A DNA stretch of 64,000 nt from Bigelowiella natans CCMP2755. Lineage: Eukaryota > Cercozoa > Chlorarachniophyceae. Below, piece after piece: positions 55,068 through 64,000 of this stretch (the stretch's first letter is position 1; each line of letters begins with the position of its first letter). The stretch is taken from the NCBI GenBank assembly GCA_000320545.1, contig ADNK01000517.1:1-64000 (forward strand). The letters are read 5' to 3'. The notes beneath the pieces are model-generated. The model saw only the letters and a program-made list of their open reading frames with translations. It was not told the origin of the DNA and made no database searches. A program made the position numbers and the translations under genes.

Positions 55068-57244
55068 AATTTCTCCTCTTCCTCCTACAACCCTCTTTTC
55101 TTCTTCTTCTATGTTTTTTTTCCTCCTCTCTTAAATACAGCTGCTGCTGCTACTATTACTACTACTACTACTACTACTACCTCGCCCTCACGACTTGGCG
55201 CATGTAAGGTTCGGACATCTCGATCGCCTCTATTCCTGGGAGAAGGCGACCGTTGCTGTCGTGAGGCAGAGCTGCGGACAGCGTTCCAGGCTGCTCGACC
55301 AAACTGCGGAGCAAGCCCTCCGACGAAAGATCTAGCTACGATAGACATAATATGGAGGGGGAGGAAGAAGAAGAAGAAGAAGAAGAAGAAGAAGAATATG
55401 CGAATAAGGAGGAGGAGGAGGAGAAAGGGTTAGACTAACTTCGAGGGCAATGATGAAAAAAACCACCAAAGGTGGCGCTGCTGTCGCTGCTTTGCTCTTC
55501 TACCTCGATATTCACATCGGTTTTCTCCCGAAGGAAGGTCATGATCAGCTCCCTGTCATTGGCGCTGTAGTGGCGAAACAGCAGCTCAAACGCATCATCA
55601 GAGTTTACACCGGAAGTCGTTGCTATCGATTCCACCATTTCCATGAGCATGCTGCTGCTAGTCGCTCTATTGCTGCTGCTGACGTCAGCGGAAGGAGGAG
55701 GAGGAAGTGTTTCGATATTTGTAGTCTTAGCAGTTGTCGTAGTAGTAGTAGTAGTAGTAGTAGTAGTAATGGTAGTTGCGGTGGGGGGAGATGTTGCTGC
55801 CGCTGCTACTGATAACGTTTTATCGGTACGATTGCGCTTGCTACGGCGGGTGCTGCGACGGTACTTTCGTGTCGTCGTGGATGATGGGTTGTCTGCAGGG
55901 GCAATAGCACTACCACCACTATTCGTCGTCGTCGTCGTCATCACCAGCATCTCTTCAAATTGCTGCTTTGGCTCTTCTTTCTGTGTCTCGTGCTGCTCTT
56001 CTTCTTCTTCTTCTTCTTCTTCTTCTTCTTCTTCTTCCAAGTTCATCTGGTTTCCCTCTTTGCTCTCCCCCTCTCCCTTCTCCTCCTCCTCCTCCTCCTC
56101 CTCCTCCTCCTCCATCTCTCCTTCGTTTTTCCAACAAGCACTGCTTTTAGGAATTTGCGTTGTTGTCGGAATAGAGACCGTGTTTATTGTCTTCGTCGCA
56201 GTCGATGCTTTGTTGCTACCGTTACTCTTTCTAATGCCGTCCCATACAGGCTCTATTTCATTCGACTGCTGCTGCTGCTGCTGCTGGTGGTGCTGCTGGT
56301 GTCCTCCTTTTTCTTCCTTGCCTGTGCTATCATCGTCGTCGTTGTCGTTATCGATTCGATCTGGTTTTCGGGTCTTTCGCGCTGATATGCCCTTGGTAGT
56401 CGTTGCACCCTCGCGTTTATTCATTTTCCCTGACGTGGACGAGCACCTAGTAATGATTGCAATCTGGCTGCTGCTGCTGCTACTGTTGTTGTATTCTGGT
56501 ACCGTCATCATCGTTGCTCTCTTTGTAGATGCCGGGATCTTCTTCTTCTGCTGCTGCTGCCATATGGCCAACGAAGAAAGGGATGAAGTTGGGTATGACG
56601 ATAGTCTTTGAAGACTACTCTGGTGTAGTTTCTTGTTCCTTTCATTTTGCTTCTCCTTACCCATCGCTCGGTCACCATTATGCGCTGAATATTCTGCATC
56701 ATTGGAGGATAAAGTCTCGCATGTTTTCTTCCCTTCTGTATCTTTTTCTTCTTCCTTTTTTTCTTCTTTGACACAGTTTGCTGCTTTGTCCTCATTATCT
56801 TGCATCGAATAAGAAGACAGGAGGTGGTCCTTCAAGCGGTCGTCCTTTCATCAGAGTGATATAATGCAGAGAGGAAGAGAGAGGAAGAGAGATAAATGGA
56901 GAACGATAAGTGTTCGCATATTCAAGTAATAAAAGGAAGATTGTTGCATTAAGGATCATCACGCAGATTTGCCTCTCAAACATAATAAGGTCCCTCTCAT
57001 CATATCTTCTTCTCGTGTCGACGACGGACTCGCCCTTGTCAAAACCACTCACCATGTCTTCGCTATCCTCTTCGGATGTCACCGCTATTCCATCATCATC
57101 ATCCCCAAGCATATCTGCCGCTTCATTTCGAGAGGAGGATTGCTGCTGCTGTAGCTGCTGCTGCCGTCGCTGGTGACGATTATGCTCATCGAGTGAGAGC
57201 TTGATCGCTCTCTCCAGTTCGGGATCATTTTCAGCGCCACTCAT
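51679..57244 (-). CDS. UIM-containing low-complexity protein, partly resolved, function unknown
   Basis: Start ATG at 57244. Exon 1 (57053-57244) opens with a ubiquitin-interacting motif, NDPELERAIKLSLDEH. Exon 2 (about 55442-56827) is over 400 residues of Ser/Thr/Gln/Glu/Lys low complexity with Glu, Thr and Gln homopolymers, then a folded-looking segment MVESIATTSGVNSDDAFELL continuing FRHYSANDRELIMTFL. Further probable exons (minus): 55195-55331, near 54835-54880 and 54436-54500, 53890-54240 (ITINLTDDNDSSYGNDD), 53513-53557 (NCMDSEQIRDLRKR), 53062-53110 (WFSAYLGYPAFPT), near 52740-52770, 52641-52700 (DRLQLSDIKAIYIH), about 52350-52433 (WKSLLAKLQSDHGVR) and a terminal Ser/Pro/acid-rich exon 51679-52215. 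Not all joins close in phase, so the chain is a sketch. The UIM suggests ubiquitin binding. The catalytic or structural identity of the C-terminal part is not recognised. Confidence 0.5.
52269..53834. repeat. Microsatellites in introns of the UIM gene (3' half)
   Basis: (AC)n-(GA)n compound at 52269-52342, (CT)n-(GT)n compound at 52809-52868, (CTT)n at 53011-53029, (CA)n at 53184-53199, (GCA)n at 53263-53290, G and C homopolymers at 53479-53490 and 53613-53622, (GGA)n at 53725-53756, (CTA)n at 53798-53834. Confidence 0.92.
54388..55430. repeat. Microsatellites in introns of the UIM gene (5' half)
   Basis: An ACACACGC-type tandem at 54388-54437, (GA)n at 55024-55061, (CTA)n at 55149-55194, (AAG)n at 55364-55395 and (GGA)n at 55409-55424. 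On the coding strand 54437 and 55194 are exact splice donors formed by GT and GTA repeats. Confidence 0.9.
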
Positions 57245-57654
57245 CCCGCCCCCCTCTTGCCTCTCCTCCTCCTCTATTATTTCCCTCTCGTCCTCTCCAA
57301 GTGCTCTCTCCCCTCGATCGTATCCTCGGAGATAGAGTCGACACGCTTTGGGAAAATCATGTAATTTACAGGAATATTCCTTGTCGTATGCGATAAATCC
57401 CCTATATGCCCATCGCGCAAGGTGGGGACTTCTTTTTCCACAGGAAACATCCAGAAAGCAGCTGGAAATATGTACGGCAGTTGGGAGAAATTTCTTGTTG
57501 GTTAGTTACCTGTAGTTAGTTCGTTACCTCTCTAGTCGCATCCTTGACTTCACTCTTTCATGAGGGCTCCCTATTCTATCAAAATTGTATCATCCAGATA
57601 TATTTGGCTAGTATTTATGTCTAAGTCATAACACGACGCAGAACACATAAACAA
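57245..57654. promoter_or_regulatory. 410-bp divergent spacer between UIM gene and rhodanese gene
   Basis: Head-to-head start codons at 57244 (-) and 57655 (+). Mildly CT-rich next to the UIM gene; no clear motif. Shared promoter inferred from layout. Confidence 0.4.
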
Positions 57655-58145
57655 ATGGAGGACCGGCCCACCGTCGCAGCGGCGACGGGGGAAGGAAAGG
57701 AATCCGGAGGCACCGCCAAGAGCCTGGATAAAGCCAAGAATGCAACAGGGGAACGAACTTCTTCGAGAAAATCAGGTGATGTGCTCTGTGGTGTTTGCGG
57801 GGGGCGAGAAATAAGCGGGAACCAGGCCACTGTGCAAAGCAGCACAAAGAAGTATTACCGCCGGGGGAGGGGATAGATGTCAAGGTTGCAAGACAGGTGG
57901 CAGCAAGTTGTTTTTCCGACACTAACATCGTGCAACTGGTTTTGCATTGTTCTGGGTACTACTACTTGTAAGCAGAAATAGTAGTAGGGCGTGAAGAGGG
58001 AGCAGGCTCCGACAGGGATGCCGAAGAGAAGGAGGAGGAGGAGCTCGTCATCGCAGCTTTATATAAGTTCTTCGACCTGAAAAGTATTTTAATGCTCCTA
58101 GATATCCTGCTGCTACTTCCTTTCGTTCCCCATCTGAGCCTATAT

Positions 58146-58185
<40 letters not shown>

Positions 58186-58796
58186 CACATATATATTCAG
58201 CGGGCCACATGTTAATTGTCGTTAATTGTCACTTTTATTTGGGTTGAGGAGTTAATTTTCCACGTTGATCCCTCAGACTACAAAGAGCTTCGCAATCACC
58301 TTCTTGCACGTTGCGAGCTTAATGGCGTGACCGGTGTCCTGATAGTGGTAATAATCAGGATCTCTCGTGTCGCGTCCTGTGTAATATGCACTTCGTCGCC
58401 CACGTCGTCGTCACCATCATTATCATCATTATCATCATCATCTTCACCATCATTATCATTAGTAGCAGTAGTAGCAGTAGTAGCAGCAACATCGTTGTCC
58501 ATCATCACCATGATGGTTTTCAATTGGCCAATAGTGAGAAACAACGATATTAAGGTAATTGAATGGTGTTGGCGCATAATAGGCTCCGGAGGGTATCAAC
58601 GGCACGATCTGTGGCACACGGAAGGGCATCGATAAGGTCGTTACGTTCATCAAGAGCCTCGAGGTAGTAGTAGCTAGTAGAAGTGGAAGAAGTGGCACCC
58701 TGTGGAGCCGCTGCTATGAGTTGAATAACCTGGGAGGCGACGTTCGGGGTTGTTTTGAATTATTTTGAAATGTAAATAATACACACACACACACAC

Positions 58797-58839
<43 letters not shown>

Positions 58840-60645
58840 TCATAATCATACAAATGATGTCAAAAGGGTGTCGGCGAGTTGTCTTATAAGGAATCAAAAA
58901 TTCGGCTCAATGAGCGTCCAGAAGGGGCCTTTTTTAGGATGCGCGTTCGAATCAAGAAGGAGATTGGTAGTTTGTTTGCTCTTTCTCTTCTCTTGATCAA
59001 TTCCATCATAATCGTCTTCTTCTCCTTCCTCTCGATTTCTCTGGCTCATCCTCACTCACTACCTTCGTTTGGTTGTTCACGATAGTGACGATGGGGATGA
59101 CCGGTCTTGACCCGGCAAAGACGGTGGGAACGTACATCGAGCCTAAGGTGTGGGTTCGTCTGCCTGCTGCTTGTCATTGCTCATCACCGCGACATAAGGA
59201 TAAAATTCCATATGCATACATTCACCAACTACACACATATGATGCATAGATCGCCATGCTATGTGCGACGCTTTTCACGTCGGAAACCCCGTAGTTTCTA
59301 GAGCTTGTTGTTACGGCCTCCTCCTCCTGCTACCACTAGCTCGTTTACTCAGGCCACCACCACCCTCACCCCCCCCCCCCCCCCAATAACACCTATAGGA
59401 TTGGAACGCTCTCATTGACCGGGAAGACGTTCGTCTCATAGACACACGCAACACGTACGAGACGCTCATCGGCACCTTCAAGGGCGCGGTGGACCCTAAA
59501 ACAGAATCCTTCCGGCAATTCCCCGAGTAATTCTTGACTCGTGTGCGAGAGAATTAGTTGGGAGGGGGGGTGGGGGGGAGAGAAGAGGAGGAGGGACGAT
59601 GCTATTCTGCTGGCGGTGAGTAGCTGACAGCACTGCGCAAAAAAAAATCCCAAAAAATATATATATATTATTGAATTTCATATTCTCAATAATATATATA
59701 TATATACATTGATCATCTGTCATAAATGAAGATGGGTTGCGAAGAACCTCGATCCGAAGCGAGACAAGAGCGTCGCAATGTTCTGCACGGTACTACTATT
59801 ACGTTAGACGTGCACATGCACAACGTTCCGAGCATCACCCAACGACATCTTAACAATCCCATGTTACGTGGGGGGGGGTGGCCAATAGCAGTTACCACGA
59901 GATTTCTTTTGTAGAGTTAAGAATGCCACAGATAGAAGTGGAGGGGTGGGGGGGGAGGAATGCTTCACATAGCACCCGTAAGTTTGAATATCTGATACAC
60001 ATTACCATGGCTCTTCTGCGGCATTTGGCTGCTTGTTTTGGACTCAGCGACAGGGAAAGACGTCGTCTTCCCTCAATCAGTCAATCAATATATCGATCAC
60101 TGAATCGTCGCTTAAGAATTTACACTTCACACACACACACACACACACACACACAGGGTGGGATTCGATGCGAGAAGGCGACCTCCTACTTGCTGCAGAA
60201 AGGTAATGACGTTTCGCAGCGTTTGCTTCCTATCGAGGAGATATGCGTGCATGAATTTGTGTGTGTGTGTGTGTGTGTGTGTGTATGCAATACAACAATG
60301 TGCCCCTCCACGGCTGCTGCCAAAATACTACTACTTGCTACTATACGTCGTCGGTGTGTGCAGATTAGCTCTATCTTTACTACAACTACTACTACTACTA
60401 CTGCTACTGCTATTCCTACTAACAACATTGCGTTCACTGCTGGAACTTAACTGCTCCTTACTTCGCTGGTACTACGATCTAAGGATTTGAAAACGTCTAT
60501 CACCTGAAAGGAGGGATTCTCAACTATCTCAAGGTAGGGAGGGGAGAAGGGAAGGAGGAAGAGCTAAAAGAAAGAAGAAGAAGAAGAAGAAGAAGGACAA
60601 GGAAGGGTAGCAAGTAGATAGAAGAACCAGCTTTGAGGAGTATGA

Positions 60646-60681
<36 letters not shown>

Positions 60682-62163
60682 TATATCAATTTTTACAAAT
60701 ATATAGTATTTAAAAACAATATTTTTGTAGTTTTTATATATTTATTTTAACTAGTATCATTGCGATTATTTGTTTCCCACCACCAGATCATGTGGTAGTA
60801 TTTGTAGCAGTAGTAGTAGTAGAAGTGGTGGTGGTGCTATAAAATGATGATTATAAATAGGAGTAGATATTATATCTACTACTACTACTGCTACTACTAC
60901 TACACCGCAACAGCCAACCCTGCTTCCTCCCCCCCTCCTAATCTCGCAGGAAGTTCCTGAGGAGAAGACGATGTGGAAGGGCGAGTGCTACGTTTTTGAT
61001 GAGAGGGTGGGTAGAAGGAGTAAACAGAATGTGGTTTGTTTTGATTTCTAAGTATATCTTCCTCTTCTCCCCCCCCCCGTCCTCTTCTCTATGTTGCGAA
61101 TGTTTGTCCAAGGTGTCTGTGAGTCATGGTCTGCGCGTTGGAACGTATGGGAAGTGCCGTGCTTGTCGAAGGCCCCTCTCGTAAGCAATGAAAGAAGAAG
61201 AAGAAGAAGAAGAAGAAGAAGAAGAAGAAGAGATGATCCTCATCATGCCTCAACCCCGCAATATCAAACCACCTTCAACTCTGCTACCACTACTACCACT
61301 ACTACCGCTATTACTAGGATTTGCTGTTCTGCAAGAAGACGGTTGAGCAGCAGTCTTCTTGCACGGCAAAAAATCATCGGTGCTCTCTCCTCCTAGCCCC
61401 CCCCCGTCGCGAAACAACCAATTCAAGATTCCATACTATTCTCATTCTATATCGTCCTGTACTTGATTAGGGAAGAAGGGAAGAAGCACCAGCACTACGA
61501 GGTTGATGTGCCAATGCACACACATGATTAAGAGCGTTTGTTGATGATGAGTCTGGCTGTGAAAAGAAGAGCAGAGCGTGTTCTCAAATGTGAGAAGAGG
61601 GGCGGGGGGTTGCTGGAACACGTTGATGCTGGGGGGGATTATTAGCAATAAAGTCCATGGACAAATAATCAAAATTGCAGCAAGATTTACTCACGTAATA
61701 CTTCCTAATCGCATAGGAGGGCGCGAGCTGTGAGCTGTGCTACTCAGAGTAAGAACAATAAAACATTTGACCATTATATCATCATCCTAAATTTTTTTTT
61801 GGATTCACATCCTCTCCCTCCCGCGCGTGTATTGATTGATTGCTTCGACCATGCTCACCACCGTCACCGTATCGTTTATCAGGTACACGGAACAGCAAAG
61901 GCAGCGGTTTCGAACGCGCCACCGGGCAATCGGCCTTGCAAAGGTAGTTCGTGGTGATTGTGTTGGAGAGAATATGAAGATAATTCGTTATTGTTTCTTC
62001 TTTCACTGCTATCCTTTGTTGAGGCACGTGGTGTCCCCCATCTTGGCAGCGCTGCAAGATCTGCGAAGGAGACCAAAAAGAGGGCTCGTGCATGGGCGGA
62101 GCTTACCGAAGAGCCGTCCAGCACAGCAACTATATAACTATATATAGCAGCGCCGCGATATGA
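57655..62163 (+). CDS. TrhO/TSTD2-type rhodanese-domain protein (tRNA uridine hydroxylase family)
   Basis: Bacterial members (TrhO, formerly YceA) hydroxylate uridine 34 of tRNA; eukaryotic relatives include TSTD2. Exons joined in phase: 57655-57775, 58057-58083 (27 bp), 58277-58344, 58583-58663, 58879-58966, 59086-59147, 59399-59526, 59732-59789, 60157-60202, 60484-60533, 60950-61006, 61113-61180, [one or more missing], 61717-61748, 61883-61943 and perhaps 62050-62163. Marks are ALYKFFDL, then [20 protein letters not shown] and [20 protein letters not shown], rhodanese domain [20 protein letters not shown] with active-site loop [28 protein letters not shown], and a C-terminal zinc-type pair of CxxC motifs (CRAC in exon 61113, CELC in exon 61717). 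The last exon and the gap 61181-61716 are uncertain. Residues 1-40 are Ser/Lys/Gly-rich without a clear transit peptide. Confidence 0.87.
58142..58837. repeat. (TA)n, CAT/GTA and (AC)n-(TA)n repeats in rhodanese gene introns
   Basis: (AT)n at 58147-58182, ATC/GTA interruptions at 58410-58490, (AC)n joined to (AT)n at 58782-58837. Confidence 0.9.
59363..61230. repeat. Poly-C, (AC)n, (GT)n, (CTA)n, (TA)n and (AAG)n repeats in rhodanese gene introns
   Basis: C homopolymer at about 59371-59384, (AC)n at 60128-60156 ending in the acceptor AG of exon 60157-60202, (GT)n at 60258-60284, (CTA)n at 60383-60403, (AAG)n near 60571-60595, (TA)n at 60645-60677, (AAG)n at 61196-61230. Confidence 0.92.
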
Positions 62164-62552
62164 TAATGTCACGGATATAATGAAGTCATGAAAGCCATAT
62201 AACATATCATCTGTGCTTATTGCAATATGCTTTAAAGCGTACATGTTCATATTGTAGCAGCATGCCGGTAGCTAGCAATCTCTTTGTCTTCTTCTTCATC
62301 TTGTAAGACATATTTGATATGTCCATGCACACGTACATGCAATCGTGCGGGGCAGTAAAATAGTTGAATACGTGCATACAAACATGTTGCGTACGTACGT
62401 GCATCTGCTAGGTCGCTGACGTATGTGCTTATTAAGAAGCATGCAATAAGCCGCTGCTCCGTGCTTGAATAATGAAAATTTTACACCTGTAGAGGCTATG
62501 CTACGCATGCGTCTAGACATAAGTTTGCACGACGCTATATGCATATTATATA

Positions 62553-62594
<42 letters not shown>

Positions 62595-62717
62595 ATATGT
62601 AATATTCACAGATGCAGAAATAGACGACGACTGTATTTGTAAGCGTGATGATCCAATCCGTATTGGGGACTTGGGTACTCACTCAAAGAACAAATACATG
62701 CATCGATGATCGATCGA
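62164..62717. other. Convergent spacer with (TA)n, no gene seen
   Basis: 3' flanks of the rhodanese and cyclase genes. (TA)n at about 62557-62590; GTACGTACGTGCA, CATGCA and TCGATGATCGATCGAT words elsewhere. Confidence 0.6.
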
Positions 62718-63105
62718 TCAATCAGCTGGTTTGGGACTCAATTCTTCTTCAAAGAGGTCCGTCATGCTCACTCCTGTTGGCAGGGGTGGGGGGAGGTCGT
62801 TTTCGTCATCGTCGTCGTTAGCCTGAGAGGGGGAGTCCTTTTGCTTCTTCTTTTCTTGATAATTGATGGGTGGTACAGGCGGTGGGCTGCTGCCGTTCTT
62901 CTTGCCCTCTTGCTGCTGCTGCTGCTGCGTCGTTGTTCTGACTACTTGTTGGGGTTGTATAGTACCATCGTTGTGGTCGTTGCCGCTCCTAGAGAGCGGA
63001 CTACTTTGAGGAGTTAGAGCGTTAAGGCTCTCCTCCTCCTTCACCGTCTCCAGATACTGCGCTTGCTGCTTCTGCCCTCCTCCTCGTAGCATCATCATTC
63101 GTTTT

Positions 63106-63144
<39 letters not shown>

Positions 63145-63561
63145 ACTATTGACGAGGAGGAGGAGGATGAGGATGACTGGGAAGATGAAGAAGAAGAAGA
63201 CCCGCTTGTCTTCTCTATCCTCTTACGCGCCGGTATCGGCGGGGGCACATCGTCATCATCATCATCATCGTCGTCGTCTAGATCAACCTCCTCCTCCTCT
63301 TCCTCTCCCCCCCCCCCATCGCCATCTGCCGGCGGCTGCTCAGGCCCCATGGAGTGGATCTCTCCGAACATCTTGGACCGCGCCGCGAGAGATCTTGGAA
63401 GCACCTCAAAGATGTGCGTTGGGCGCTTGATGCCTTTGAGGCCGTGCCAACCTAGGTCTCTGAGCGCGAAGCTGCCCCCCCCCTCCGGGAAGATCTTGGC
63501 ATCGAGCTGCTGCGCCTTTTTGATGTCTTCGAGCACGTCGGAGGTCACTAAGACTTGGCCC
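62718..63561 (-). CDS. C-terminal end of a class III adenylate/guanylate cyclase, with long low-complexity tail
   Basis: The last exon opens at an acceptor after 63561 with GQVLVTSDVLEDIKKAQQLD, then FALRDLGWHGLKGIKRPTHI and FEVLP. This is the typical end of a class III nucleotide cyclase catalytic domain (the xLGxxxLKGxxxPxxxxEV signature). The metal- and substrate-binding residues lie upstream, outside the window, so cyclase activity and base specificity cannot be judged. After the domain come about 220 residues of low complexity: poly-Glu/Asp, VPPPIPARK, poly-Ser, poly-Gln and repeated proline stretches (SPPPVPPI, LPPPLPTG), ending at the stop at 62718. The polyP motifs could bind SH3 or profilin-type partners (inference). 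The 5' part of the gene is right of position 64000. Confidence 0.75.
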
Positions 63562-64000
63562 CTGTTCGTGTTGTTGTTGTTGTTGGTGTTGTTATTGCTG
63601 CTGCTGTTGTTATTATTATTATCACATGGTATTATTTGTTATCACTAGTAGGAGGAGGAGGAGTTGTATTTAGTAAATAGGCATCATCAGCAGCATCATC
63701 GTCAGCAGCAGCAGCAGCAGCGGAGAGAAGTGATGAGCCAAGTGATGATGACGACAATCGTCGTCGTCGTCGTCAATTCTAACGCCATACACCATAATTT
63801 CCTCCTCCTCCTCCTCCTCCTCCTCTCGCGATATGAGTGATGACGAGTGATTGTGCGAACTCGTCTTTATCATCATGCAGCATAGTAGTATGGAGAAGAC
63901 AGCCTTTGGACTACCATTACTACTACTGCTACTACTACTGCTACTACTACAACTACTACTGGTGGTGGTGGTGCTGCAAGTACCCATTGGCGGAATGAGC
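63562..64000. repeat. Trinucleotide-rich intron of the cyclase gene
   Basis: Presumed intron: GTT, GCT, TTA runs (63567-63630), GGA, CAG, GTC, CCT and CTA runs to 63955, then GGT. No exon recognised before the window edge. Confidence 0.6.

Noticed and set aside
55643-56611. 322-codon plus-strand frame with long V, L and S runs
   Set aside because: Antisense of the polyE/polyT/polyQ exon of the UIM gene; hydrophobic runs are the reverse complement of repeats.

Overview
This is nuclear DNA of an intron-rich eukaryote. Almost every gene here is split by GT-AG introns, the set is eukaryotic (CLU, GINS Psf3, OST48, an SR splicing factor, 14-3-3, RhoGAP, an SFI1-like protein), and the spacers are full of microsatellites and one LTR retrotransposon. 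A unicellular or simple multicellular protist or alga fits best. The near-strict alternation of coding strand is a trait I associate with some stramenopiles such as brown algae, but I cannot place the organism with confidence. No rRNA, tRNA or CRISPR was recognised.

Layout, left to right: CLU family C-terminal two-thirds (+, 197-5113, cut by the window edge); triose-phosphate/SLC35-type transporter (-, 6542-7822); TMEM254-like membrane protein (+, ~8553-9079); RhoGAP protein with 16 exons (-, 10335-13265); three-finger C2H2 protein (+, 14507-15941); secreted coiled-coil protein of unknown function (+, 17582-18322); fused 3-isopropylmalate dehydratase LeuC-LeuD (-, 19040-24456); GINS subunit Psf3 (-, 26431-27336); small basic protein (+, 28029-28588); ankyrin-SAM protein (+, 28936-30265); OST48/DDOST (-, 31057-32779); unknown secreted glycoprotein (+, 33190-35223); a complete Ty3/gypsy element with two identical 326-bp LTRs (35807-41522, coding strand -); SFI1-like centrin-binding repeat protein (+, 42421-45488); SR splicing factor (-, 46594-48062); 14-3-3 (+, 48456-51278); unidentified UIM-containing protein (-, 51679-57244); TrhO/TSTD2-type rhodanese protein (+, 57655-62163); C-terminal end of a class III nucleotide cyclase (-, 62718-63561, cut by the window edge).

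Exon joins were made by hand, requiring GT-AG (rarely GC-AG) borders, compatible codon phase and agreement with the family. For CLU, the transporter, RhoGAP, LeuCD, Psf3, OST48, the secreted glycoprotein, the SR protein, 14-3-3 and most of the rhodanese gene the phases close well, with the few uncertain joins named in each entry. The UIM gene is only partly resolved.

The genes are housekeeping functions rather than one pathway: leucine synthesis, DNA replication, N-glycosylation, splicing, signalling, tRNA modification and cytoskeleton. Structural points stand out more than pathway links: divergent pairs often share a spacer of about 400 bp; GT, GTA and CA microsatellites begin or end exactly on splice sites; two intron styles (short and clean, or long and microsatellite-filled) lie side by side; and spacers use a palindrome-rich vocabulary (GCTAGC, ATGCAT, GCATGC) that is scarce in genes.
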